Part shown: piece by piece, positions 43,939-53,937 of the stretch
How positions within the stretch are numbered: position 1 is the stretch's first letter
Layout of the letters: each line of letters starts with the position of its first letter
From: Flavobacterium aquatile LMG 4008 = ATCC 11947
GTDB lineage: Bacteria; Bacteroidota; Bacteroidia; Flavobacteriales; Flavobacteriaceae
DNA length: 64,000 nt
NCBI RefSeq assembly: GCF_000757385.1
Contig: NZ_JRHH01000002.1
Span: forward strand, 124,001-188,000
Direction of reading: 5' to 3'
Notes under the pieces: model-generated
Told to the model about the DNA's origin: nothing
Database searches by the model: none
The model's input: only the letters and a program-made list of their open reading frames with translations
Position numbers and translations under genes: made by a program

Positions 43939-43971
43939 TTTGTTAAATTATTTATAAAAAATGTACTTTTG
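43939..43971 (+). promoter_or_regulatory. Promoter of the DUF1972 glycosyltransferase gene
   Basis: TTTG (43939-43942) and TACTTTTG (43964-43971), 21 bases apart, fit the flavobacterial consensus. The start codon is 20 bases further. It would give the second half of the locus its own transcript. Confidence 0.75.
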
Positions 43972-43990
43972 CAATCGATAACACCATTGC

Positions 43991-45094
43991 ATGAAAATAG
44001 CCATATTAGGAACAAGAGGAATACCCAATTATTACGGAGGTTTTGAGCAATTTGCAGAGTTTTTCTCGGTTTATCTTGTAGAAAAAGGGCATGAAGTTTA
44101 TTGCTACAATTCACACAATCATAAGTTTCAAGAAAAGACATTTCATGGTGTAAATATAATTCATCAGCATGATCCCGAATATAAATACGGCACTTTTGGA
44201 CAGTTTATTTATGACTATAATTGCATAATGGATTCTCGCAAAAGAGATTTTGATATCATTCTTCAATTAGGTTATACTAGTAATTCGGTTTGGTATTTTC
44301 TTTTACCTAAAAAATCAATTATTGTAACCAATATGGACGGCTTAGAGTGGAAGCGAACAAAGTATTCTAAGCCAGTACAACAGTTTCTAAAATTTGCCGA
44401 GAGATTAGCAGCAATTTCAAGTGACTATTTAATTTCTGATTCATTAGGAATTGAAAAATTTCTAAAAGAAAAATACAATAAAGAATCAACCTATATAGCT
44501 TACGGCGCGCATCCATTTAATAATCCAACTGAAGAAATTCTAAAACAGTACGGCGTTCAAAAAGAAAACTTCAACATGATTATGGCTCGTTTCGAACCAG
44601 AAAATAATTTAGACATGGTTCTTGAAGGGGTAAGTATTTCTAGTGATAAAACTCCCATTCTTGTAATAGGAAAACACGATACAAAGTATGGTGAATACTT
44701 AAAAAATAAATATAAGAACTTCAATAATATTAACTTCTTAGGCGGAATTTATAATTTAGAACATCTTAACAATTTGCGCTATTTTTCTAAACTCTATTTT
44801 CACGGTCATTCTGTTGGTGGAACTAATCCTTCACTATTAGAAGCCATGGCATCACAAGCGTTAGTTATAGCACACAACAACGATTTTAACAAGGGAATTC
44901 TAAAAGAAAACAGCTATTACTTTTGTAATCCAGAAGAAGTAAAGAATATTTTAGAAACTATAAAAAAAAGTGATAACTTGCCAATGGTTCAAAACAACTA
45001 TCAAGCAATAATTAAAGATTTCAATTGGGATAAAATTAATGGGCAATATTTACAATTACTTGATGACTGCTTGGCAAGAGGAAAGAAAAAATAA
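43991..45094 (+). CDS. DUF1972 domain glycosyltransferase (WchF-like)
   Basis: 367 residues. MKIAILGTRGIPNYYGGFEQFAEFF is the signature of DUF1972 (PF09314), whose known members are beta-1,4-rhamnosyltransferases such as WchF; NMDGLEWKRTKYSKPVQQFLK is also conserved. GT4 C-terminal parts follow (HSVGGTNPSLLEAMASQA). With dTDP-rhamnose genes in the locus, rhamnose transfer is a reasonable guess. Confidence 0.9.
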   Translation: MKIAILGTRGIPNYYGGFEQFAEFFSVYLVEKGHEVYCYNSHNHKFQEKTFHGVNIIHQHDPEYKYGTFGQFIYDYNCIMDSRKRDFDIILQLGYTSNSVWYFLLPKKSIIVTNMDGLEWKRTKYSKPVQQFLKFAERLAAISSDYLISDSLGIEKFLKEKYNKESTYIAYGAHPFNNPTEEILKQYGVQKENFNMIMARFEPENNLDMVLEGVSISSDKTPILVIGKHDTKYGEYLKNKYKNFNNINFLGGIYNLEHLNNLRYFSKLYFHGHSVGGTNPSLLEAMASQALVIAHNNDFNKGILKENSYYFCNPEEVKNILETIKKSDNLPMVQNNYQAIIKDFNWDKINGQYLQLLDDCLARGKKK

Positions 45095-46340
45095 TCTATT
45101 TATTTTACTCGCAGCTTTAGTTTTAGTTACCATACCGTTACCATATATTTTCAATAGTATTGCAGTTGGAGTATTTGTATTATCAACAATTTTCAGTTCT
45201 AGAAATTATAAATTCAGCTTTCAAAAAATCTTAATTTATCCTATTGCACTCTATTTTTTAATGGCATTATCTATTGTTTGGACAATAGATTTTAAAATAA
45301 CTTTTGAAGCACTTTCTAAAGAATTACCTCTCTTATTAATTCCATTTTGCTTTTTTATAATTCAATTTAGCAATTCAGAAAAACTTAAAATTCTTAGTTA
45401 TTTTAGTCATGCCATTTTCGGATTCTGTATTTTTTATCTCATTAAAGCAATTGTAAGATATTTTCTTACAAATGATGTATCCGTTTTTTTCTATCATGAA
45501 TTAGTAACATTAGACCTAAATGCAATTCACGTTTCAGTTTATTGTGTGGTAAGCCTTTTTTATTTTTTAGTAAAAATCAATAAGAGCACATTTGATAAAG
45601 TTGCTATTGTTATTTTAACTTCGGTTACAATCTTACTTTCTTCCAAAAATATTATTATAACTTTTATTATATTGTTGTTGATTTATGCATTTTTCAATAG
45701 AAAAAACACTATTAAAAAAAATTATATTTATCTATTTTTAATACTTTTTATTGCCACTTCAATATTTTTTTTCAGTAAAATTAAAGAGCGCTTTGAAATT
45801 GAAATTCAATCTACTGCAACAGAAAAAACTATCAACAATTCCATGTCAGATAAGGGACCAGTTTATAATGTCACCATAAATGATGCTTGGAATAAAGATA
45901 GATTTCGCCACAACGATTATTTTTCGGGGACAGCTTTACGAGTATATCAAATTAGAATTTTTAAAGAGTTACTACACGAGGAGAATATTTTTTTTACAGG
46001 TTTCGGATTAAATGCATCTCGGGAAAAAATAAAAGAAAAAAGAATTGAACATAATTTGTATCCTGGTTATGAAAGATTTAATTTTCACAATCAATACGTA
46101 CAAAATTTTGCCGATTTAGGAGTGTTTGGATTTATACTTTTGATAATAATTGTCCTCTTAACATTAAAAACAGCAATTAAAAACAAAGATTTTATACATT
46201 TTTCTTTTGCAGTTCTAATGATAAGTTTATTTTTGACAGAGTCATTTTTATGGAGACAACGAGGTGTAGTATTTTTCACCATGTTATATTGTCTTTTAAA
46301 CACCAACATGATAGCTTCAAAATTTAAAAAAGAAATTTAA
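45063..46340 (+). CDS. O-antigen ligase/polymerase family membrane protein
   Basis: 425 residues from ATG 45063 (MTAWQEERKNN); an in-frame ATG lies 24 bases earlier. Both overlap the end of the previous gene. About eleven membrane segments with a large periplasmic loop (about 220-340) ending NFHNQYVQNFADLGVFGFILL, the H(N)Q pattern of Wzy_C. It could be a polymerase or the ligase to lipid A-core; which of the two such proteins does what is open. Confidence 0.8.
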   Translation: MTAWQEERKNNLFILLAALVLVTIPLPYIFNSIAVGVFVLSTIFSSRNYKFSFQKILIYPIALYFLMALSIVWTIDFKITFEALSKELPLLLIPFCFFIIQFSNSEKLKILSYFSHAIFGFCIFYLIKAIVRYFLTNDVSVFFYHELVTLDLNAIHVSVYCVVSLFYFLVKINKSTFDKVAIVILTSVTILLSSKNIIITFIILLLIYAFFNRKNTIKKNYIYLFLILFIATSIFFFSKIKERFEIEIQSTATEKTINNSMSDKGPVYNVTINDAWNKDRFRHNDYFSGTALRVYQIRIFKELLHEENIFFTGFGLNASREKIKEKRIEHNLYPGYERFNFHNQYVQNFADLGVFGFILLIIIVLLTLKTAIKNKDFIHFSFAVLMISLFLTESFLWRQRGVVFFTMLYCLLNTNMIASKFKKEI

Positions 46341-46346
46341 AAACAT

Positions 46347-47330
46347 ATGAAAAGAATTTTAATTACCGGTGCTGCTGGTTTTTTAGGATCGCATCTTTGT
46401 GATCGTTTCATTGCCGAAGGATATTATGTTATTGGAATGGACAACCTTATTACCGGAGATTTAAAAAACATTGAACATCTTTTCAAACATAAAGATTTTG
46501 AATTCTATCATCACGATGTTACTAAATTTGTTCACGTTCCCGGAAATCTAGATTATATTCTTCACTTTGCCTCGCCTGCAAGTCCAATAGATTATTTAAA
46601 AATTCCAATTCAAACACTTAAAGTTGGTTCATTAGGAACGCATAATCTTTTAGGTTTGGCACGTGTAAAAAAAGCTAGAATTCTAATAGCATCAACATCT
46701 GAAGTTTATGGAGATCCATTAGTTCATCCTCAAACCGAAGATTATTATGGAAACGTAAACACCATCGGACCACGAGGTGTTTATGATGAGGCAAAACGCT
46801 TTCAAGAATCAATAACAATGGCATATCATACCTTTCATGGTGTTGAAACAAGAATTGTTAGAATTTTCAATACTTATGGTCCAAGAATGCGACTAAACGA
46901 TGGTCGTGTAATTCCTGCATTTATTGGGCAAGCACTTCGCGGAGAAGATTTAACTATTTTCGGAGATGGAATGCAAACACGCTCTTTTTGTTATGTGACC
47001 GATCAAGTGGAAGGAATTTTTAGATTATTACATTCTGATTACGCATATCCTGTAAATATTGGAAATCCAGACGAAATTACCATCAAAGATTTTGCAGAAG
47101 AAATAATTAAACTAACCGGTACAAACCAAAAAGTAGTTTATCATCCGCTACCTATAAATGATCCTTTACAACGTCAACCAGATACTACAAAAGCAAAAGA
47201 ATTGTTAGGTTGGGAAGCAAAAGTGAAACGAGATGAAGGCATGAAATTAACTTATGCTTATTTTAAATCATTGTCTTTAGAAGAACTTTTAAAAGAGGAG
47301 CATAAAGATTTTAAAGGTTATATTCATTAA
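46347..47330 (+). CDS. UDP-glucuronate decarboxylase-like (UDP-xylose synthase) SDR
   Basis: 327 residues. [11 protein letters not shown] (Rossmann, residues 7-17) and the SDR pair Y146/K150 in [35 protein letters not shown] and [20 protein letters not shown] are characteristic of UXS. Converts UDP-GlcA to UDP-xylose. No UDP-glucose dehydrogenase lies in the window, so its substrate must be supplied elsewhere. Confidence 0.9.
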   Translation: MKRILITGAAGFLGSHLCDRFIAEGYYVIGMDNLITGDLKNIEHLFKHKDFEFYHHDVTKFVHVPGNLDYILHFASPASPIDYLKIPIQTLKVGSLGTHNLLGLARVKKARILIASTSEVYGDPLVHPQTEDYYGNVNTIGPRGVYDEAKRFQESITMAYHTFHGVETRIVRIFNTYGPRMRLNDGRVIPAFIGQALRGEDLTIFGDGMQTRSFCYVTDQVEGIFRLLHSDYAYPVNIGNPDEITIKDFAEEIIKLTGTNQKVVYHPLPINDPLQRQPDTTKAKELLGWEAKVKRDEGMKLTYAYFKSLSLEELLKEEHKDFKGYIH

Positions 47331-47333
47331 TTT

Positions 47334-48701
47334 ATGGTTGCTCAACAAACAGGTAGATATTCTAAATATATAAGGCCAATAAGCGTCTCTCTTGATGTTT
47401 TGGTTATAACTATTTTGAGTTTATTTTTCTTTAGAGAATTAAATTTGAATATGGTTTATTATATTTTATATCAAACGTTTGTGTGGTTTTTTATTGCTTT
47501 CATAGTACGGTTCTACGACGTATATAGGTTTACAACTCCAGTAGAAATCATTTCCAAATTGGTTCGTCAAGCTGCTTTGTTTTTATTAGTAGTGATCGCT
47601 TTCTTTCCTTTTGCAAAAACGGCAATTTTTAGTGGAAAAGCTATTGCAATATTCATGTCTTGTAGTTTTGTGATTATTATTTTATTCAAATATTTTTTAT
47701 TTTACTATTTAAAAAGATATAGAATTATCACTCAAAATAATTTTAGAAGCGCTATAATTATTGGTTATACTCCAGAAGCATTAAGACTTAAAGAAGTGTT
47801 CGAAAGTAGAAAAGATTATGGATATAGGTTTGAAGGTTATTTTTCGGATAAAAAACAAAATGCTGAAATTAAAGGTAAAGTAGATGACCTAAAAGAATTT
47901 GTTTTAGAAAAGAATATCGATGAAATTTATTGTTCATTAAATGAAATATCTAACGAGAAACTAAAAGAATTAGTAGAATTTGCTGACGATAATAAAAAAC
48001 AAATTAAATTCATTCCCGATTCTAAAGAGATTTTTTCCAAGAATTTAAAAATTGATTATTATGAGTTATTTCCAGTATTATCACTCCAAAAAACCCAACT
48101 TCATAATCCAACCATAAAAGGAATTAAACGAGGTTTTGATATTTTATTTTCATTATTAGTCATCATTTTTATTCTTTCATGGATGATGCCATTAATTGCT
48201 ATTTTAATTAAACTTGAATCCAAAGGTCCAATTTTCTTTAAACAAGGAAGACCAGGTTTGGATGAAAACGAATTTTATTGTTACAAGTTTCGTTCCATGC
48301 ATGTTAACGGAACTACAGAAAAAGAAGCTTCTAGAAACGACCCAAGAGTTACCAAAATGGGACGTTTTATGCGCAAAACAAGCCTTGACGAATTACCACA
48401 ATTCTTCAATGTTTTAATCGGTGATATGTCTGTAGTTGGTCCAAGACCACATTTATGGTCGCAAAATAAATCGTATGCTAGTAAAATTAAAAAATACATG
48501 GTGCGTCACTATGTAAAACCCGGTATAACTGGATTGGCGCAAGTAAAAGGTTATCGTGGCGAGATTGAAACCGATGATGATATGATAAACCGCGTAAAAT
48601 TTGACGTTTTTTATATAGAAAATTGGTCAATAATTATGGATATTAAAATTATAATTCAAACGGTTATTAATATTTTTAAAGGTGAAGAAAAGGCCTATTA
48701 A
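47334..48701 (+). CDS. Undecaprenyl-phosphate sugar phosphotransferase (WcaJ-like)
   Basis: 455 residues. Four to five N-terminal membrane segments, a cytoplasmic CoA-binding-like middle domain (about 140-240, [21 protein letters not shown]) and a C-terminal bacterial sugar transferase domain starting [55 protein letters not shown] is split over about 315-360 and is diagnostic. It starts the repeat unit by moving a sugar-1-phosphate onto undecaprenyl phosphate. Its end overlaps the convergent gene by 4 bases. Confidence 0.95.
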   Translation: MVAQQTGRYSKYIRPISVSLDVLVITILSLFFFRELNLNMVYYILYQTFVWFFIAFIVRFYDVYRFTTPVEIISKLVRQAALFLLVVIAFFPFAKTAIFSGKAIAIFMSCSFVIIILFKYFLFYYLKRYRIITQNNFRSAIIIGYTPEALRLKEVFESRKDYGYRFEGYFSDKKQNAEIKGKVDDLKEFVLEKNIDEIYCSLNEISNEKLKELVEFADDNKKQIKFIPDSKEIFSKNLKIDYYELFPVLSLQKTQLHNPTIKGIKRGFDILFSLLVIIFILSWMMPLIAILIKLESKGPIFFKQGRPGLDENEFYCYKFRSMHVNGTTEKEASRNDPRVTKMGRFMRKTSLDELPQFFNVLIGDMSVVGPRPHLWSQNKSYASKIKKYMVRHYVKPGITGLAQVKGYRGEIETDDDMINRVKFDVFYIENWSIIMDIKIIIQTVINIFKGEEKAY

Positions 48702-49882
48702 AAAACATCTTTTTTCATTAAATACTGAATTTGATTATCTAAGCTGAACCTATTTTTACTTTCGTCAAATATTCTTTTTTTCATTTCAAATAAATCTGAT
48801 TTACTCAATTTTGAAATTAATTGTAATTGAAAATTCAAATCAGAATAGCTTTCAACAGAAGCAACCCAGCCCAGATAATTTTCTAAAACGATAGTTTCTC
48901 CTTCACCACCGCCAAAATACAATATTGGAAATCCAAGCGAACCATATTCAAAAATTTTAGAAGGAACCGAACCATAAATTCGAACTTTTAGCGGAACTAT
49001 TGCAATATCAAAAGTTTTCAATTTTTCGTGTAAATCATTTCGTTCCATCATACCATGGAAGAAAATATTTTTGCCCTTTTCTGATGAAAATAAAGTTTCT
49101 ATTTGATTTTTTTCGGCACCATCACCAAAGAGATGTAGTTCAATATTTAAGTTATCTAAAGTTATTTTTTCACACAATTCTAAAACTCCTTGAGCAATTC
49201 CTAAAAGCCCAGCATAAAATATTTTTATAGGCTGATTCTCTTCAAATATTAAATCAAAATTTTCAACTTTATGATCTGGAAAATTCCGATATAAAAAACA
49301 TTTTTTTTCAGGAAAGAACGATTTTACATGTGATATAATTTCATTCGATTGGCCAATAATTAAAGTGGCATTTTTATAGTTAAATCGTTCTAAAAATAAG
49401 GAGAATTTATGAGAAAGAGAGTTTTTCTTCAAAGCTTTTAATTCAATTGCAGCCATCGGCCAAAGATCTGAAATGTTGAGAATTATTTTTTTATTTTTCA
49501 GCGAAAGCACAAAAACCGAAATAAACGAAAGTAATAATGGTGGCGATTGAACGACCACTTTTTCAGGAGTTTTTTTAAACAATAAATAAAAAAACAAGCT
49601 CAACGAAAATGACAAAACCGAAATAATTCTAACAACCAAATTTTTACTTACGCTTGGGTAAATCCAAAGTCGTTTTACCGTAATATTATCCCGATTTTCA
49701 GTAACCGAAAATTTTCCTTTATACTCAGGAAACAATTCACCTTTAGGATAATTTCCTAACGGACAAATTACAGAAACCTTATAATTATTTTGATGTAATT
49801 TCAATGCCAACTGCTCAATTCTATTGGCAGCAGCTCCTTTTTCTGGCGGATAGTAATTCGATATGATTAAAATTTCTTTCAT
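48698..49882 (-). CDS. GT4 family glycosyltransferase (WbuB-like)
   Basis: 394 residues. ILIISNYYPPEKGAAANRIEQLALKL is the WbuB-type start (YxPExGAxxxR). The C-terminal part has IKIFYAGLLGIAQG, VPSKIFEYGSLGFPILYFGGGEGETIVLENYLGWV (split here around 315-350). WbuB-like enzymes add N-acetyl-fucosamine-type sugars. It is convergent with the WcaJ-like gene and co-transcribed with wecB (one-base overlap). Confidence 0.88.
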   Translation of the reverse strand: MKEILIISNYYPPEKGAAANRIEQLALKLHQNNYKVSVICPLGNYPKGELFPEYKGKFSVTENRDNITVKRLWIYPSVSKNLVVRIISVLSFSLSLFFYLLFKKTPEKVVVQSPPLLLSFISVFVLSLKNKKIILNISDLWPMAAIELKALKKNSLSHKFSLFLERFNYKNATLIIGQSNEIISHVKSFFPEKKCFLYRNFPDHKVENFDLIFEENQPIKIFYAGLLGIAQGVLELCEKITLDNLNIELHLFGDGAEKNQIETLFSSEKGKNIFFHGMMERNDLHEKLKTFDIAIVPLKVRIYGSVPSKIFEYGSLGFPILYFGGGEGETIVLENYLGWVASVESYSDLNFQLQLISKLSKSDLFEMKKRIFDESKNRFSLDNQIQYLMKKDVF

Positions 49883-50967
49883 TATTTTGAAAGTAAAATA
49901 TCAACAATTCGTTCGGATGCTTTTCCATCCCAAAGTTCAGGAACTCCTCTTTTAGATAAACCATTTTCTAGAAATTTTGTAAACTCTAAAGTCAAATTTT
50001 CTATGGAAATTCCAACTAAATTATTAGTGCCAATTTCAATAGTTTCTGGTCTTTCAGTTGTGGTTCGCATTGTAAAACACGGAATTCCTAAAACTGTTGT
50101 TTCTTCAGAAATCCCACCAGAATCGGTAATCACTGCAAAGCTATTTTTTATCAAATACATAAAATTCAAGTAACCTTGTGGCTCAACAAACAAAATGTTT
50201 TTCAAATGTAAATTAGTTTCTCCTAAAATAGCTTTAGTTCTTGGATGAATTGGAAAAATTATCTTTTTATCGCCAACCATTTTATCGATGCCTTCCAACA
50301 ATCTGATTAACGATTTTTCTTCGTCAACATTCGATGGTCGATGTAAAGTTAAAATGATATAATTTCCAGTTTCTAATTCAAATTCATCCCAAAAACTTGG
50401 AGCAGAAATTCGATTCAAGTTTTGATATAAGGTATCAATCATCACATTTCCAACAAAATGAACATTTGCTGAATCAACACCATTTTTCAATAAATTTTCT
50501 GATGCTGATGTTGATGTTGTAAAGAAATAATCGGTAATACTATCGGTTACAATTCTATTAATTTCTTCAGGCATGGTCATATCGCCTGAGCGAATCCCGG
50601 CTTCAACGTGAGCCACTTTAATATTCATTTTCTTGGTTACAATCGCACAAGCCATAGTCGAATTGACATCGCCAACAACCAATACCAAATCACACGGATT
50701 TTGAGTTAATTCTTTTTCAAAAGCAACCATAATGGCACCAGTTTGCTCAGCTTGCGAACCACTTTTTACTTCTAAATTTGCATTTGGATGCGGAATATTC
50801 AACTCCTCAAAAAAAGTATCGCTGAGGTTTTTATCATAATGCTGACCTGTGTGAACTAATCTAAAAGATAGATTTTCCTCTTCAATTTGTCGCTTTTCAA
50901 TCGCCTTAATGATTGGTGCGATTTTTATGAAATTAGGTCTTGCGCCTGCAATTATGGTTATTTTCAT
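49882..50967 (-). CDS. wecB: UDP-N-acetylglucosamine 2-epimerase (non-hydrolysing)
   Basis: 361 residues. Converts UDP-GlcNAc to UDP-ManNAc. KITIIAGARPNFIKIAPIIKAI, HTGQHYDKNLSDTFFEELNIPHP, VVGDVNSTMACAIVT, HVEAGIRSGDMTMPEEINR and TDSGGISEET are all family hallmarks. It lies in a three-gene minus-strand group with the GT4 and CapK-like genes. Confidence 0.96.
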   Translation of the reverse strand: MKITIIAGARPNFIKIAPIIKAIEKRQIEEENLSFRLVHTGQHYDKNLSDTFFEELNIPHPNANLEVKSGSQAEQTGAIMVAFEKELTQNPCDLVLVVGDVNSTMACAIVTKKMNIKVAHVEAGIRSGDMTMPEEINRIVTDSITDYFFTTSTSASENLLKNGVDSANVHFVGNVMIDTLYQNLNRISAPSFWDEFELETGNYIILTLHRPSNVDEEKSLIRLLEGIDKMVGDKKIIFPIHPRTKAILGETNLHLKNILFVEPQGYLNFMYLIKNSFAVITDSGGISEETTVLGIPCFTMRTTTERPETIEIGTNNLVGISIENLTLEFTKFLENGLSKRGVPELWDGKASERIVDILLSK

Positions 50968-50968
50968 T

Positions 50969-52237
50969 TTATTTTATTAATGAAACAAACTGCTTCAATT
51001 TTCCGCTTTTACTTCGTTGTAATTTTTCTTTTCTAGTGAATGTAAACGTCAAACCACTTTCTAAATAAGTTGTAATTGCTTTTTCAATAGTTAGAATTTG
51101 ACTTTCGGTTAATGCTTTTTCACTTACGTATTCTACTTCAAAAGTATCGATTTTTGTTTGTTTAATCACAAATTCTTTTACATTTCCGTCGTCTTCAATA
51201 ATGCTTTTGGTTACGTAGTAAAAAGTCAATCCAGGTGCTTTTTTTCCGCTTGGAAGAATGGCAATATCGTTAGTTCGTCCAATTAACTTTTTCAGAATTG
51301 GTTTTTTGAACGTGCTTTTTTCATCAAGAATTCCTACATCACCAATGTCATATCTAATAAACGGATGTGCTTTGTTATACAACGACGTAATCACAATTCG
51401 ACCTTCTTTCCCATAAGGTAAAACAGTATTATTTTCGTCTAAAATTTCTACAAATAACGTTTCCGAATTTACTTGCCATTCATCATCTGGATTTTGAAAA
51501 GCTATTAAATCTAATTCGGAAGCGCCGTATTCATTGATAATTGGAACTCCAAATTGTTTTTCCATCAACATTTTATCTTCTTCAAATAGCATTTCAGATG
51601 TGACAACGCAACATTTTAACGTTGGACAAACCGAGTTTAAAATAATGTTTTTCTTTTGAAGAAATTTAGCAAATAAAACGATAGAAGAAGTATAACCATT
51701 TATGTAATCGAATTTTTTATCTTGAAATTTCAGCAACACTTTTTCAAGAACTTCATCCGATAAATCAAAAATGGTGAAGCGATAACTGTTCTTAAAAAAA
51801 TCTTTTAATCGTTCTTTTTTATTTCCAATAAAATCAAGAGGAATTCCGTAAAAACGTGCTTGAAAAGACGAATTAAAATCAATTCCAAACCATCCAAATC
51901 GATTGATAATATTTGCCCAAGTTAAGGCATGACAAAACTTATCTTTCGCAAAAATAAAAGGATCACCACTCGAACCTGAAGTTTTATTTACGTAAACACT
52001 TTTAATTGTATATCCTTTTGAAAGTCTTTCTGATAAAGGTTTCTGAAAATCTTTTTTGGTCATTATTGGAAGTTCAATCCAATTTTCTATTTCAGATTTT
52101 CCAACAAATTCTTGATATGATTTAGTGTTTTTTAAATGATAATCAACAATTTCCTTTCGTTTTAATTGAACATATTCTTCATAATCAGCATCAGAAATGG
52201 CTTGAATTTTCTCAAATTCGGACGTTGCTTCCTTCAT
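50969..52237 (-). CDS. PaaK/CapK-like adenylate-forming enzyme
   Basis: 422 residues from the ATG giving MKEATSEFEKIQ; the frame stays open further upstream but would run through the purD promoter and start, so I reject that. YVNKTSGSSGDPFIFAKDK is the AMP-binding P-loop, NEYGASELDLIAFQN and RYDIGDVGIL follow, and FTRKEKLQRSKSGKLKQFV is the C-terminal lid with catalytic Lys. Phenylacetate-CoA-ligase-like proteins of this kind in capsule loci (CapK) may activate an acid for transfer to the polymer. Substrate unknown. Confidence 0.85.
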   Translation of the reverse strand: MKEATSEFEKIQAISDADYEEYVQLKRKEIVDYHLKNTKSYQEFVGKSEIENWIELPIMTKKDFQKPLSERLSKGYTIKSVYVNKTSGSSGDPFIFAKDKFCHALTWANIINRFGWFGIDFNSSFQARFYGIPLDFIGNKKERLKDFFKNSYRFTIFDLSDEVLEKVLLKFQDKKFDYINGYTSSIVLFAKFLQKKNIILNSVCPTLKCCVVTSEMLFEEDKMLMEKQFGVPIINEYGASELDLIAFQNPDDEWQVNSETLFVEILDENNTVLPYGKEGRIVITSLYNKAHPFIRYDIGDVGILDEKSTFKKPILKKLIGRTNDIAILPSGKKAPGLTFYYVTKSIIEDDGNVKEFVIKQTKIDTFEVEYVSEKALTESQILTIEKAITTYLESGLTFTFTRKEKLQRSKSGKLKQFVSLIK

Positions 52238-52360
52238 TGGAAAACCATTTAGTTTGAGCGATAAATTGAAAAGGTGGAGCACAAAAAATCTATTTTGTTC
52301 AAAAATACTAAAAACAAAAACTTTTCTACCAATTAGCTTTAAATTCTTTTGAAAACAAAC

Positions 52361-52368
52361 TATTTTTG
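52361..52368 (+). promoter_or_regulatory. Promoter -7 box of purD
   Basis: TATTTTTG fits TAnnTTTG, 25 bases before the purD start. It also lies upstream of the divergent CapK-like gene. Confidence 0.6.
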
Positions 52369-52392
52369 CAAAACAACATAACAACACACAAA

Positions 52393-53667
52393 ATGACAAT
52401 TTTACTACTTGGTTCTGGAGGAAGAGAACATGCTCTTGCATGGAAAATGTTACAATCTAACAAATGTTCTAAACTTTTTGTAGCTCCAGGAAACGCTGGA
52501 ACATCACAAATTGCAACAAATGTTTCTTTAGATATTTTAGATTTTGATGCCATAAAAACATTTGCTTTATCTGAGAAAGTTGACATGGTTGTTGTTGGCC
52601 CAGAAGATCCATTGGTTCACGGGATTTATAATTTTTTCAAAAATGACTCAGTTTTGAATCATATTCCTGTTATTGGTCCGTCAAAAGTTGGAGCGCAATT
52701 GGAAGGAAGCAAAGAATTTGCTAAAGAGTTTCTTATCAAACATAAAATTCCAACTGCAGCTTACGATAGTTTTACAAAAGAGACAGTCGAGAAAGGATGT
52801 TATTTTCTGGAAACTTTACAACCGCCATACGTTTTAAAAGCGGATGGTTTGGCTGCTGGAAAAGGGGTTTTGATTATTCAAGATTTAGAAGAAGCCAAAA
52901 CTGAATTGCGAAATATGTTGGTTCATGAAAAGTTTGGATCGGCAAGTGCAAAAGTGGTAATTGAGGAATTCCTTGACGGAATTGAATTAAGTTGTTTTGT
53001 ATTAACCGACGGAAAAAATTACAAAATTCTTCCAACAGCGAAAGATTATAAACGAATTGGCGAAGGCGATACTGGTTTAAACACCGGTGGAATGGGAGCA
53101 GTTTCTCCGGTTCCATTTGCAGATGCCGTTTTGTTGGAAAAAATTGAAACTCGAATTGTTAAACCAACAATCGCTGGTTTGCAAAGTGACGGTATTGAAT
53201 ATAAAGGATTCGTTTTCATAGGATTGATAAACGTAAAAGGTGAACCAATTGTTATTGAATATAATGTGAGGATGGGCGATCCAGAAACCGAAGTTGTTAT
53301 TCCGAGATTAAAATCGGATTTGGTGGAACTTTTTCAAGCCGTTGGAAATCAAACTTTGGATCAAGTTTCATTAGAAATTGACGAAAGAAGCGCCACAACA
53401 ATAATGGTAGTTTCTGGCGGATATCCTGAAGATTACGGAAAAGGTTTTGAAATTACAGGATTAGAAAACATTGAAGATTCTATTGCTTTTCATGCAGGAA
53501 CTACATTAAAAGACGGAAAAATTGTAACCAATGGTGGCCGAGTTATAGCAGTTACGTCATTTGGCGAAAGCTTTCAAGAAGCCATAAAAAAATCTTACCA
53601 AAACATAGATAAACTAAATTTTGATAAGATGTATTTTAGAAAAGATATCGGTTTCGACTTATTTTAA
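52393..53667 (+). CDS. purD: Phosphoribosylamine-glycine ligase
   Basis: 424 residues from the ATG giving [19 protein letters not shown]; an upstream in-frame ATG lies in the -7/leader region. Second step of purine synthesis: ATP + phosphoribosylamine + glycine. ATP-grasp blocks are [32 protein letters not shown] and [14 protein letters not shown]. Its last 9 bases overlap the convergent small membrane gene. Confidence 0.97.
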   Translation: MTILLLGSGGREHALAWKMLQSNKCSKLFVAPGNAGTSQIATNVSLDILDFDAIKTFALSEKVDMVVVGPEDPLVHGIYNFFKNDSVLNHIPVIGPSKVGAQLEGSKEFAKEFLIKHKIPTAAYDSFTKETVEKGCYFLETLQPPYVLKADGLAAGKGVLIIQDLEEAKTELRNMLVHEKFGSASAKVVIEEFLDGIELSCFVLTDGKNYKILPTAKDYKRIGEGDTGLNTGGMGAVSPVPFADAVLLEKIETRIVKPTIAGLQSDGIEYKGFVFIGLINVKGEPIVIEYNVRMGDPETEVVIPRLKSDLVELFQAVGNQTLDQVSLEIDERSATTIMVVSGGYPEDYGKGFEITGLENIEDSIAFHAGTTLKDGKIVTNGGRVIAVTSFGESFQEAIKKSYQNIDKLNFDKMYFRKDIGFDLF

Positions 53668-53889
53668 GAACGAATGTGCCGTTGTATCTTGGTTTTCTGT
53701 TCCAGCTTCGTCAAATTTACGTAGTTGTTTAATCCAGTAAATCATGTAGTAAGCGCAAATTCCCATTAGAATCCAACTTACAATATTGGCAAGAAACCAA
53801 CTGTCTAACTCTAATGCACGTAACCAATCTAGTGGTTTAAAAAGAAAATCAACAAAAAGTGATTGTATTGCTTCAAAAAATGCTTTCAT
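53659..53889 (-). CDS. Small DUF6341-like membrane protein
   Basis: 76 residues with a hydrophobic helix (about 27-51, [23 protein letters not shown]). The N-terminus [23 protein letters not shown] resembles DUF6341, which I recall beside purD and DUF6427 genes in flavobacteria. Function unknown. It overlaps purD's end by 9 bases in tail-to-tail order and has its own promoter. Confidence 0.65.
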   Translation of the reverse strand: MKAFFEAIQSLFVDFLFKPLDWLRALELDSWFLANIVSWILMGICAYYMIYWIKQLRKFDEAGTENQDTTAHSFLK

Positions 53890-53917
53890 CTTTAAATAGA
53901 TATTATATTTACATCCA

Positions 53918-53925
53918 CAAAAGTA
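53918..53925 (-). promoter_or_regulatory. Promoter -7 box of the DUF6341-like gene
   Basis: TACTTTTG on the minus strand fits TAnnTTTG, 28 bases before the start codon. It lies in the short gap to the divergent DUF6427-like gene. Confidence 0.55.
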
Positions 53926-53937
53926 TAAAATATCCGC

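Noticed and set aside
52238..52441. Longer start of the CapK-like protein (to 52441)
   Set aside because: The extra 68 residues are hydrophobic/low-information and would cover the purD promoter and start; the shorter ATG gives the normal family start.
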